Below, piece after piece: positions 1 through 8,963 of a stretch of DNA of 25,197 nucleotides. Under the pieces are notes generated by a model. The model did no database searches. It saw only the letters and a list, made by a program, of their open reading frames with translations, and was not told the origin of the DNA. Made by a program: the position numbers and the translations under genes. The stretch's first letter is position 1. The number at the start of each line of letters is the position of its first letter. The stretch comes from JACDAE01 sp034438015 (GTDB taxonomy: Bacteria; Chloroflexota; Ktedonobacteria; Ktedonobacterales; Ktedonobacteraceae): NCBI GenBank assembly GCA_034438015.1, contig DAOTTD010000306.1:1-25197 (forward strand), in the 5' to 3' direction.

Positions 1-250
1 ACATAAAAACGGACAGTCAAGCAAAAGACACTTAAGATAAAATTATTACCCTCTATAACACATTGTATGAATGCCTCCAAAACAAGCTGGCGTTGTAACA
101 GAGATAACCAGCCGATTTCCATGCAGATAGAAAGCAGGCAAAAACGTCGTACAACGGGCAAGGGATGGGGTTGAGGCTATGTCAGACTCTTCTTAGGGCT
201 CTTTGACGATAGGACTTTTGTCGTGCGGCAGGCACGTTCTAGAGGCAAGG
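1..250. other. Left-edge stretch with no recognised gene
   Basis: I see no convincing coding region, RNA gene or repeat here. The short open frame that starts near 203 runs through the rpoD terminator and into rpoD antisense, so it is not credible. The stretch is probably the intergenic region downstream of rpoD. Confidence 0.5.
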
Positions 251-286
251 CAAAAAGATGGAGTGCAGCAATTGCTGCACTCCATC
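251..286 (-). terminator. Rho-independent terminator of rpoD
   Basis: Positions 257-271 and 272-286 form a perfect 15+15 inverted repeat (centre GCAATTGC). Reading leftward it is followed by TTTTTG, the complement of 252-256. It lies about 40 bases after the rpoD stop, the expected layout for an intrinsic terminator of the dnaG-rpoD transcript. Confidence 0.85.
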
Positions 287-326
287 GCAATCATACGATA
301 CTGCCTGAGGAAACTACGTAAAACGA

Positions 327-1595
<1,269 letters not shown>

Positions 1596-1728
1596 TCTGG
1601 CATCCCCCTTCAGAAAACAGGCTAATAGGATAAACGTATAAAAAGGATGAAACTCCTGTTTTCCGATCCGATTTGGTAAAAATGATTTCGCTGATAAGCT
1701 AAACCAAAAAGCCAGGATATTGGTCAGA

Positions 1729-3792
1729 CTAGCCGTGCAAAGGCGTTATTGTCTGTAAGGTCTGTATCAGCCTTTGGTTGTCATAAGCTTTCTGCTTGAG
1801 TTCTCGCTCTAAAGCTTTATCACCGCTTTTTTGAGCCTCAAACAGAAGATATTGTATCTCCGTATTAAATTGTAACAACTGCATTCGCTTAAGCCGGGTG
1901 GCACATTGGACTGCTTCTTTTACCAGTCCGGCCCCGTCTCGTGGATTCTCCGACTCAACGCGCTTTTGAACCCTGGCTACTGCTGTCAGCAACTCAGAGG
2001 GTACAAACTGCTCAAAGGGTTGATTAGAGGGGGAAGAAGCACTTTGATAAACAGAGTTGAGAATGTGGTACAACTCTCGTGTGTCCGTCCCAGCGAAGTC
2101 ACCATCGTTTATTATACCACAAACATGTGGATTCAACCCAGGATTTTGCACGAGTAGCCCAATCAGGTAGTCCTCCCATTGTAGCCTATTTCCCCTACTC
2201 CTGTCAAGCTCTTGCGTTCGCTTTCGCGTATCGCTCTTAGGGCCTGCCTGCTCTCCCTCATTATCGCTGACCCGGTCAGGTTCATGCTTCTGTCCATCCG
2301 TCCCTCGTGGCATTTTTGGGCGTGCGTTAGAAAATTCAACGCCCTGAGTCTTCTGACCTCTCAACACCCGTTGCAGTTCTTCGTGTAAGCTGCGTTCGTC
2401 GCCCCTGATCATGGCAGCCAGCTTGCGCATGTAGGCATCGCGTTTGATGCGATCGTTGATCATCCCTATTACCGGGAGCAGGCGTTTTGCGGCCTCAGCC
2501 TTTCCAGATGGCTCGCGCAGATCGAGGCCCGCCGTCTTCACCACAAAGTAGTAGTCAACGAGAGGCAGCGGATGGGATACCGCGTAGAGCCAGGCTGAGA
2601 GATCGCGTTGTATCACCTCATCAGGATCTTCACCGTCTGGCAACTGCAACACATTGATCTCGGCGTCTACCCGCTCCTCAAGACGAATGATGCCATGCGG
2701 ATCGGATGATCTGCGCGCTCCGTTCTGGCCATTCCACCTCTGTCCTTCTATTCTGCCGGAAGGCAGAGGAACCGGCACCACAACGCGATCAAAGGTTCTG
2801 AGCGCTTCCTGAATGCCATGTTCAGTAGCTGCGCTGCCCGCCGCATCAGGGTCCAGCGCCAGCGTCACCTGCCTGGTCAGCTTCTTCAATTGTTGAATGT
2901 GCTTCTCGGTGATAGCACTGCCAATGCAAGCTACCGTTTGTTTTGTCCCATATTGATGGGCGATAACAGCATCTACATACCCTTCTACAATAACAACCTG
3001 ATGAGCCTGTTTTATTGCATCTCTTGCCATATCTATAGCATAGAGTACACTATTTTTCTCAAACAATAGTGTTTGTGGTGAATTTAAGTACTTTGGTTTA
3101 CCATCGCCTAGAGCGCGCCCCCCAAAGCCAATCACCCGACCGCGCATATCGCGAATAGGAAAAATCAATCGATCTCTAAAGTAATCATATACCCCACCAC
3201 CATATCCCCCTTGTTGATCGTCCTGGCGCTCTCTTGCCAGGCCGCCCATCACCAGCTCGCGTTCGCTATAGCCCTGACCGAGCAGGTAGTGTGATAGAGC
3301 TTCCCACTGATCTGGTGCGTAGCCAAGAGCAAAAGACATAACGCTGTCGGAGGAGATGCCGCGACGCTGTACATACGCGCGCGCCTCCGTCGCCTCTTTC
3401 GAACGCAACAGCATGTGATGAAACCAGAGCAGGGCATCCTCGTTCAGTTTGCGCAGGCGTTCTCTGGCAGCGCTGACCTCGCGTTCCGCCTCGGGATCGC
3501 GATTGCCCTGATCCTCAACGGGAACGCCGGCTTTCTCAGCCAGGTAGTGCAGGGCCTCGCGGAACTCGAGTCCCTGCTGCTTCTGTACAAACGAGAAAAC
3601 GTCACCGCCCTCGTTGCAGCCAAAGCAGCGCCAGGTCTGACTTTCAGCAAACACATAGAACGAAGCTGTGCGCTCATTGTGAAACGGGCATAACCCCTTA
3701 AAAGCCTTTCCTGACTTCTGGAGAGCGACCACGAGGCCGATCTCCTCCACTACATCCACCTTTGCCTTGATTGTCTCGATGATAGATGCCAT
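1729..3792 (-). CDS. dnaG: DNA primase DnaG
   Basis: DnaG makes the RNA primers for DNA replication and works with the replicative helicase at the fork. The 687-residue protein starts with the CHC2 zinc-binding domain (C35, H38, C56, C59: CPFH and CFGC). The catalytic core follows, with DYFRDRLIFPIRD and GRVIGFGGRAL (about 203-227), and then the Toprim domain with the acidic residues E270 (VIVEGYVD), D314 and D316 (ALDPDAAG). After the Toprim strand there is a glycine/arginine-rich insertion (about 343-376), not expected in compact primases. The C-terminal helicase-interaction region is recognisable only by its helical composition. The ATG is preceded by GAGG at a normal distance. The gene is read away from the DnaA-box cluster that starts about 250 bases upstream and probably forms an operon with rpoD. 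Confidence 0.96.
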   Translation of the reverse strand: MASIIETIKAKVDVVEEIGLVVALQKSGKAFKGLCPFHNERTASFYVFAESQTWRCFGCNEGGDVFSFVQKQQGLEFREALHYLAEKAGVPVEDQGNRDPEAEREVSAARERLRKLNEDALLWFHHMLLRSKEATEARAYVQRRGISSDSVMSFALGYAPDQWEALSHYLLGQGYSERELVMGGLARERQDDQQGGYGGGVYDYFRDRLIFPIRDMRGRVIGFGGRALGDGKPKYLNSPQTLLFEKNSVLYAIDMARDAIKQAHQVVIVEGYVDAVIAHQYGTKQTVACIGSAITEKHIQQLKKLTRQVTLALDPDAAGSAATEHGIQEALRTFDRVVVPVPLPSGRIEGQRWNGQNGARRSSDPHGIIRLEERVDAEINVLQLPDGEDPDEVIQRDLSAWLYAVSHPLPLVDYYFVVKTAGLDLREPSGKAEAAKRLLPVIGMINDRIKRDAYMRKLAAMIRGDERSLHEELQRVLRGQKTQGVEFSNARPKMPRGTDGQKHEPDRVSDNEGEQAGPKSDTRKRTQELDRSRGNRLQWEDYLIGLLVQNPGLNPHVCGIINDGDFAGTDTRELYHILNSVYQSASSPSNQPFEQFVPSELLTAVARVQKRVESENPRDGAGLVKEAVQCATRLKRMQLLQFNTEIQYLLFEAQKSGDKALERELKQKAYDNQRLIQTLQTITPLHG

Positions 3793-4067
3793 AGCGTTGC
3801 CTCAAAGAAGCCTGGAAGATTGTCGCATAAGAGGTTTCATTTGTCTCACACCACATATAACGATCAATATTCCAGAAAGTCGCGTTACAAAGTAAAAACA
3901 TATGACCTTAGAGTCAATGATAAACCTATCGTACTACCTGGAACAATAAGCAGATGGATCGTGGCTTGCAGTAAAGATCAGAAGAGAGACACCCACCAAT
4001 ATGTTAAACGTTTTTCCAGGCCAGGTAGTGACAAGAAAAGTTATCCACATTTTTGCACAAGCTATAA

Positions 4068-4112
4068 ACTACTATTATATATATTTTAATAAAAGATATA
4101 TATAATAGTAGT
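4068..4112. repeat. AT-rich inverted repeat, candidate DNA unwinding element
   Basis: Positions 4068-4084 and 4096-4112 are a perfect 17-bp inverted repeat around an 11-base loop (4085-4095). The arms run from ACTACTATT into a pure TA alternation. The segment 4064-4107 is almost entirely A and T. It lies directly beside the tandem DnaA boxes at 4122-4138, the position of the duplex-unwinding element in known origins. It could also extrude as a cruciform. Confidence 0.75.
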
Positions 4113-4138
4113 AGTAGGGGCTGTGGATAAGTGGATAA
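4103..4138 (+). promoter_or_regulatory. DnaA-trio / basal unwinding system
   Basis: Reading along the plus strand, TAA (4103) is followed by four consecutive TAG triplets (4106-4117). A short GC block GGGC follows (4118-4121), then the exact box TGTGGATAA (4122-4130) and a one-mismatch box overlapping it by one base (4130-4138). The order boxes, GC spacer, trinucleotide repeats, AT-rich DNA is the basal origin unwinding system described for Bacillus subtilis, where DnaA-trios (5'-[T/A]A[G/A]-3') guide DnaA onto a single strand. The motif order is seen directly; the function is inferred. Confidence 0.8.
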
Positions 4139-4323
4139 CTTAGCAGAACAATTATTTTCTCGCACCCCTTTGAAACGTCTCGTTCAGCCTCTAGAGCCGG
4201 TTTATAGTATAATGAAAATAGCTCCTCAAAAGCCAGAACAATCATTTATTCGGTGGATAAACGGTGGATAAAATCGCCTTTGACAGTGGATAACTTTTGC
4301 GAAGAGATAAAAGGAGAGAGTTA

Positions 4324-4356
4324 TGTGGATAAGTTATCCACCGCCAATGTGGATAA
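4324..4356. repeat. Three-box DnaA module
   Basis: TGTGGATAA (4324), one base, TTATCCACC (4334), five bases, TGTGGATAA (4348). The 1-base and 5-base spacers are the same as in the right-hand three boxes of the four-box modules further right, so this is a shorter version of the same architecture. Confidence 0.75.
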
Positions 4357-4782
4357 GTCGGGGCAATTATCCACCGAAGCAATAAATAGGCAATAACTGG
4401 AAATTAGTTGTGATGTATCTGTACAGGTATATTATCCCCATCTTGTGGAAAAATCCGCAAATTCGGGCGAAAACACGGCCTTAATGCATCGCTCTGATGG
4501 ACGAAGAACAAATTGTGGAAAATCTGTCCACAGGATTGTGGAAAAGTCTTTGCCGGAAGAACACGAACTCATATACTTGTTTCACCGAATTTACTAAGTG
4601 AGGAAAAGCGCATGCCGTAAATAAAGAATAATCAATATAGCAAGATGAATTATCCACACTGCTGGGGAAAAGTTCACAATCAGAATTATAAAATCTGTGT
4701 ATTTATTTCCTCGCAAGATTATCCAGTTTGCATAAACAGGAAAAAGGTACTCTGGTCAAAGAAGGCAATCACTGCTTGCCAG

Positions 4783-5014
4783 TGTGGAAAATGTGGATAA
4801 CTTTTCCACATTTTTTGTGGATAACTCTGACTGGAGCCGCTCTGTATGTATCATCACGATATGTGTTTGCCTGTCGATGTGGAAAATGTGGAAAAGTTAT
4901 CCACATTTTTTGTGGATAACTCTGACTGGAACCGCTCCGTATGTATCATCACGATATGTATTTGCCTGTCAGTGTGGAAAGCGTGGAAAAGTTATCCACA
5001 TTCAGTGTGGATAA
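4783..5014. repeat. 95-bp tandem repeat carrying 42-bp four-box DnaA modules
   Basis: Two full 95-base units (4783-4877, 4878-4972) and a partial third (4973-5014) repeat in tandem. Each begins with the same 42-base module: two abutting minus-orientation boxes, one base, a plus-orientation box, five bases, a minus-orientation box (offsets 0, 9, 19, 33). The remaining 53 bases between modules are nearly identical in the first two units; CTCTGACTGGA recurs at 4825 and 4920, and ATGTATCATCACGATATGT at 4846 and 4941. Open frames across this array are a by-product of the repeat. A recent tandem amplification of an origin module is the simplest explanation. Confidence 0.85.
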
Positions 5015-5184
5015 CTTTTCCAAGAGGGTCGGCCATGGCATAATAACATAGCATGAAGATATGTGTGCAGGAGTGTGGTAGAAGATGTGGATAATATCGT
5101 GCGGATAAGCCTCCAGCGATGCTTTAACACTCTTCATCAGTGAGAAAGGTATCTATCAGAGAGATATATTGATAGATAAGAAAG

Positions 5185-5226
5185 TGTGGAAAGTGTGGAA
5201 AAGTTATCCACACTGAATGTGGAAAA
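5185..5226. repeat. Fourth copy of the 42-bp four-box DnaA module
   Basis: The boxes start at 5185 (TGTGGAAAG), 5194 (TGTGGAAAA), 5204 (TTATCCACA) and 5218 (TGTGGAAAA), at the same offsets 0, 9, 19 and 33 as in the tandem array. The flanks are unrelated to the 53-base linker of that array. Conservation of spacing without the linker suggests the module itself is the functional unit. Confidence 0.8.
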
Positions 5227-5242
5227 GTGCCTGGAAGCGTGT

Positions 5243-5275
5243 AAAAGGGTTATCCACAAAAGCTGTGGATAACCC
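5243..5275 (-). terminator. Possible terminator of the debranching-enzyme gene, built from a DnaA-box pair
   Basis: Positions 5247-5258 and 5264-5275 form a perfect 12-bp stem (GGGTTATCCACA and its complement) with a 5-base loop. Read leftward it is followed by TTTTA (complement of 5242-5246). It lies about 52 bases after the debranching-enzyme stop. The stem consists of two inverted DnaA boxes, so the element may serve both purposes. The U-tract is short. Confidence 0.5.
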
Positions 5276-5327
5276 CTATAAAATGTGCAGAAGTCAATAT
5301 CCCTGGCCAAAATTGCTATGCCAGATC

Positions 5328-7718
5328 CTAGCGAGATAGCACACGGTCGTCATGTATCACACGGATATGTGTTAACAGATCGTAGATGCGCAAGAGTTCG
5401 CCAGTGCTCAGGACAGAGGCAGAGTTCTTACCTGGCGTATGAGGTTGGTCGCCGTCGAACACGCCTTCGCACATACCTAATAAGCCTTTGCTGAAGCGCT
5501 CCTGAAAGGGTTCCAGCAGGAGCAGGCCCTTGCGCCACAGATACTCGCGGATCGGGCGCTCCTCGTGGAGCGGGGCCATCTCATTGGAACGGCTGCGCAG
5601 AGTTAGCAGCACATCGATGTAGGGTCCCAGGAGCCAGCACCAGGCGCTGCCCTGATGAAGCGCATTTTGCTGCCTATAGCCTCCTGATCTGCCGCGATAC
5701 GCTGCATCCTGCGGCGCCAGGGTACGTAACCCGAGGGGAGTCAGCAGATGGCGGGTGACCACATCGAATACGCTCTGTCGATATTCCGTATCCAGAACCG
5801 AATAGCGCAGCGAGAGAGCGAATAATTGATTGGGACGTAAAGCTGCATCGTTGCCATCCGGTCCATCAATAACATCGTAGAGATAGCCGCCTTCGGGATG
5901 CCAGAAGCGTTGCTGGAAGCTATGCCGGCAGTGAGAGAGCAGCTCCTGATAGTGGGATGAGATGCGACTGATGCGGCTTGTGTGATGAAGATACTGCGAC
6001 CACTCCAGCATCAATGAAAGTGCGTAGTACCATAGCGCATTCACTTCGACCGCCTTGCCGGAGCGAGGTGTAACCGCTATCCCATCCACGGTTGCGTTCA
6101 TCCACGTCAGCGCCTTCCCAGGCTGGGACGCAGCCAGCAACCCGTCGGATGCATCGACGTGGATGCCAGGAGCTGTGCCCTGGATATACTTATCGATGGC
6201 CTGCACCAGGGGTTGATAAAAATCCTCCAGAAATTCGTAGTTGCGTGTGGCGCGCAGATAGTGATCGAGGGCGTAGAAGAACCACAGCGTCGTATCAACG
6301 CTGCCATAATCGCTCTCCTGAAGTGACTGACCATTGAGTGGCAAGTGGTCCGGCAGCAGCCCATCTTTAAAGTGGCGTGCAAGCTCGCGCAGCGTTCCCA
6401 GGGCCTCGTCGTAACGTTTCGTCGCCAGCATCAGTCCGGGGAGTGCGATAAGTGTATCACGCGTCTTATTTTCCATCTCAAAGAAGTTAGCAAGTGTGAT
6501 TGGAGCACACGTCTGACTGTCGGAGTAGGCATGCCGGCTATCTCTATCAGAGGCGCGGTGGATAAGGAAGTGATCTGCCGCCTGCAACAAGGTATGGAGA
6601 TATTCCTCTCCCCCAACATATGGATCGGAGCTGGTTGTGAGTGGAAGCACACCCAGGGGGTGGGCCTGTGCGGCTTCGCCTCCTTCACCAAAGAAGAGCT
6701 GGGGCTGTGAAACGCTCTGCAAGAGCTGCTGCTGGTATTCTATGCTCCGCTTATAGGAAAGATTGAGCTGGTTCAGCCGAAATGGCAGTGAAGATAGTTC
6801 CTCGCTGCTGACAATAATCGTCAACGTCGCATCTTCATCGAGCCAGAGCGTGGAGCGGATGACGCCTGGCAGGTAGAGATCATCCGTCGCGGAATGCCCG
6901 TCTACTGTGTCGTGTCTGTGCAAAAAGTTCCAATACCAGACGCCGGTCGGGATGAACGATGTCTGGCTCCCAGGATGCCCAACGGCCACGATATGAAACG
7001 GATATCCCTGCTCCCCGTCGCGAATAGTGCAGCCGGCCACCCCTGGTGGCAGGGATAGAGCGGCGCCATATTCATCATCGTCAACATTATCTTCATGGAG
7101 AAAGGAGCGCACATGGAAGTGATAATCCTTATCCCCATGGCGGAGCTGGTTGAACGGGCGAGATGTAACTAAAGGCAAGAGCGTGATAGACAGGGCGTGC
7201 TGCGTTGTCTCTACATACTCAGAACTGCGTACGCTACTATTGCTAAGCGCGCCTGTGATGCCGCTTCTGCGGTATCCCGAACTATCAGTGCTCGTGGTGC
7301 GCAAGAGGCGGTACTGAATGTAGGTAGTATTACGACCCTGGGGCATCCAGATGCGTTTTTCCAGCATCATCCCATTAATACCACCCAGGCGGTAGGTAAA
7401 GATAGGGAAGCCATGCTCAAGGCGGAATGCTTCCAGGTGTACAAAACCAGATGGGTTCAGTGTGCCATCTCGGTACTCATTTGTGCCGAGATCATATGTA
7501 CGCTGATCGAAAACGACCTCTTCGTCGATCTTCGTGAGCAGAAGCTGTGGTGTACTTGCCTCAGGCGGCTGTGCCACGAGTAGTCCGTGTTGCCTACGGG
7601 TAAGTACGCCCGCAATGGTTCCTGCCGCGTAACCTCCTGATCCATTCGTCATGAGCCACTCGCGCGAGATCGTCTCGTTGAGGTTACAGCAGATGCTGCG
7701 ATCAAAGGTGATGGTCAT
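5328..7718 (-). CDS. Glycogen debranching enzyme, bacterial GDE type (amylo-alpha-1,6-glucosidase family)
   Basis: The protein (796 residues) should hydrolyse alpha-1,6 branch points in glycogen or related alpha-glucans in the cytoplasm. The N-terminus EWLMTNGSGGYAAGTIAG (about 20-37) and RRQHGLLVA (41-49) are the hallmark of the bacterial GDE N-terminal domain. The C-terminal half has the (alpha/alpha)6-barrel features of the GDE C domain, including GSVDTTLWFFYALDHYL, EVNALWYYALSLMLEW and GSAWCWLLGPYIDVLL. I chose the ATG at 7718 because GGAGAG lies 6 bases upstream; an in-frame ATG at 7739 adds 7 residues but has no ribosome site. There is no signal peptide. No other glycogen-metabolism gene adjoins it. 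The gene runs toward the presumed origin. Confidence 0.93.
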   Translation of the reverse strand: MTITFDRSICCNLNETISREWLMTNGSGGYAAGTIAGVLTRRQHGLLVAQPPEASTPQLLLTKIDEEVVFDQRTYDLGTNEYRDGTLNPSGFVHLEAFRLEHGFPIFTYRLGGINGMMLEKRIWMPQGRNTTYIQYRLLRTTSTDSSGYRRSGITGALSNSSVRSSEYVETTQHALSITLLPLVTSRPFNQLRHGDKDYHFHVRSFLHEDNVDDDEYGAALSLPPGVAGCTIRDGEQGYPFHIVAVGHPGSQTSFIPTGVWYWNFLHRHDTVDGHSATDDLYLPGVIRSTLWLDEDATLTIIVSSEELSSLPFRLNQLNLSYKRSIEYQQQLLQSVSQPQLFFGEGGEAAQAHPLGVLPLTTSSDPYVGGEEYLHTLLQAADHFLIHRASDRDSRHAYSDSQTCAPITLANFFEMENKTRDTLIALPGLMLATKRYDEALGTLRELARHFKDGLLPDHLPLNGQSLQESDYGSVDTTLWFFYALDHYLRATRNYEFLEDFYQPLVQAIDKYIQGTAPGIHVDASDGLLAASQPGKALTWMNATVDGIAVTPRSGKAVEVNALWYYALSLMLEWSQYLHHTSRISRISSHYQELLSHCRHSFQQRFWHPEGGYLYDVIDGPDGNDAALRPNQLFALSLRYSVLDTEYRQSVFDVVTRHLLTPLGLRTLAPQDAAYRGRSGGYRQQNALHQGSAWCWLLGPYIDVLLTLRSRSNEMAPLHEERPIREYLWRKGLLLLEPFQERFSKGLLGMCEGVFDGDQPHTPGKNSASVLSTGELLRIYDLLTHIRVIHDDRVLSR

Positions 7719-7775
7719 GGCAGACTCTCCAAGCCCCATAATAATTTGTTACGTGTATATAGCAAATTTTTGCTG

Positions 7776-7806
7776 GAACGCATCCATGCGTTCTCTCCCC
7801 TTTATA
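7776..7806 (-). promoter_or_regulatory. Candidate promoter -10 and operator-like palindrome of the debranching-enzyme gene
   Basis: Read leftward, TATAAA (complement of 7801-7806) is a reasonable -10 hexamer, with only a weak -35. The predicted start of transcription falls near 7794, immediately before an 8-bp inverted repeat GAACGCAT-CC-ATGCGTTC (7776-7793). A palindrome at the transcription start is typical of a repressor operator, so sugar-responsive control is possible. No regulator gene is adjacent. The rest of the gap up to 8062 holds only AT-rich DNA, including a weak TTGCAA (7993) and TATTAT (8018) pair that might be the promoter of the next gene. Confidence 0.4.
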
Positions 7807-8062
7807 GTGTAGCACAACATGATTATTGAGGAATAGGATTTTCACATTTATTTTACACCGCCTAACAAAACTGTGACAGTATAAGCGAGCAATGTTTCTA
7901 CAATGCTGCGCACGAAACGCTACACGTGATAGCAGACTAAAATAATACGTATATATGGATACACGTAACACGCTTTGTGGCCGTAGATTAGCTTGCAAAA
8001 CTTAAGGCTCGTCTACCTATTATTCTCCAGGTATATACATGTAGTAGAGGAGGGCATCCTTC

Positions 8063-8953
8063 GTGTTGTTGCATCAACCTGAGAAGAGGAAGTGGCTTCA
8101 CCTCTTATATATAGGTAGTCTGGTGGCCCTGTTATGCTTTTCTGCCTGTAGTAGCATGTCCCCTACTGTCAATAAACAGCCGTCGGTTGTACCGACGATC
8201 TCCAACGATCTGATCTCGTTCGGCATTTTGACGGTGGGAAGCTACACTGACTATCCTCCGCAAGAGGATATCGACCCACAAACCGGTGCCGCCGTTGGCT
8301 TCGACATCGACCTGATCAACGCGATCGCCTCACGCATGAACTTGAAAATAAAAGTTATCAGTGCAAACTACCAGACCGTCATTAGCAACCTGCTTGCCGG
8401 GGACTTTGACGTCGTGATTTCTGCCATTAGCATTACTTCTGATCTACAACAAAAGGTCGATTTCATTCCTTATTTTAGTGGCGGCGAGTCTTTGCTCGTT
8501 GCGAAGGGCAATCCTAAAGGCATTACGAAGTTGATAGACCTGTGCGGACAGAAGGTCGCAGTGCGAGACTCGACCCTGGAGCAGAAAGATTTGCTCATGA
8601 TGAGTAGTACCTGCAAGCAGGCCAAAAAACCTCCTTTGCAGCTAGTTGTCGCGCAAGATCAGGCGACTGTGATACAATTATTGATGACTAAGAAAGTTGT
8701 AGCGACCTATCAGGATTCTCCGGTGACCGACTACTTTATCAAAAAGTATCCCGATCGTTTCGAGGCTGGTGGTGCGGTTATCAATGCGAATCTCGAAGGT
8801 ATCGCTATACGTAAAAATGATACAAAAATGTTTAAGTCAGTACAGGCTGCCTTCAATACGATTAAGACGAATGGGACGTACTGCTCCCTCATTAATAAGT
8901 GGGGGTTGACCAGTGGCGTATTGACACAGAACAACCGTCCTATCTGTTCATAA
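8063..8953 (+). CDS. Solute-binding lipoprotein, family 3 (amino-acid ABC transporter type)
   Basis: The protein (296 residues) is probably a membrane-anchored substrate-binding component for a polar amino acid. It starts at GTG with AGGAGG about 9 bases upstream. Residues 9-31 form a lipoprotein signal (KRKW, a hydrophobic stretch, then FSAC), and the Cys would be lipid-modified. The mature part is a periplasmic-binding type II fold: LTVGSYTDYPPQE, GAAVGFDIDLINAIASRM, LLAGDFDVVISAISITSDL and RDSTLEQKDL are typical of family 3 binding proteins. No permease or ATPase gene is nearby, so it either joins a transporter encoded elsewhere or acts as a sensor. Its stop is 10 bases before the next gene, which suggests an operon. 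Confidence 0.88.
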   Translation: MLLHQPEKRKWLHLLYIGSLVALLCFSACSSMSPTVNKQPSVVPTISNDLISFGILTVGSYTDYPPQEDIDPQTGAAVGFDIDLINAIASRMNLKIKVISANYQTVISNLLAGDFDVVISAISITSDLQQKVDFIPYFSGGESLLVAKGNPKGITKLIDLCGQKVAVRDSTLEQKDLLMMSSTCKQAKKPPLQLVVAQDQATVIQLLMTKKVVATYQDSPVTDYFIKKYPDRFEAGGAVINANLEGIAIRKNDTKMFKSVQAAFNTIKTNGTYCSLINKWGLTSGVLTQNNRPICS

Positions 8954-8963
8954 CCAGGAGTAT

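Larger units (their letters stand above)
4041..5272. other. oriC: Putative chromosomal replication origin (oriC): DnaA-box cluster
   Basis: This non-coding stretch between dnaG and a debranching enzyme is packed with DnaA boxes (consensus TTATCCACA). Exact copies in plus orientation start at 4041, 4650, 4897, 4992, 5204 and 5250. Exact copies in minus orientation start at 4122, 4324, 4348, 4792, 4816, 4911, 5006, 5086 and 5264. Single-mismatch boxes start at 4130, 4252, 4263, 4285, 4334, 4367, 4432 and 5100. Nine further copies of the TGTGGAAAA/TTTTCCACA variant start at 4444, 4514, 4537, 4783, 4802, 4878, 4887, 5194 and 5218. The left end has an AT-rich inverted repeat and DnaA-trio-like triplets beside two boxes. 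In established biology this combination marks oriC, where DnaA assembles and melts DNA. dnaA, dnaN and gyrB are not in the window. The less likely alternative is a DnaA-titrating locus. Confidence 0.87.

Noticed and set aside
4783..5014. CRISPR array
   Set aside because: The repeats are tandem with conserved linkers, contain DnaA boxes, and there are no unique spacers or cas genes.
4728..5043. Overlapping open frames of 63-76 codons across the DnaA-box array
   Set aside because: They arise from the 95-bp tandem repeat, lack ribosome sites and have Trp/Cys-rich, unnatural composition.
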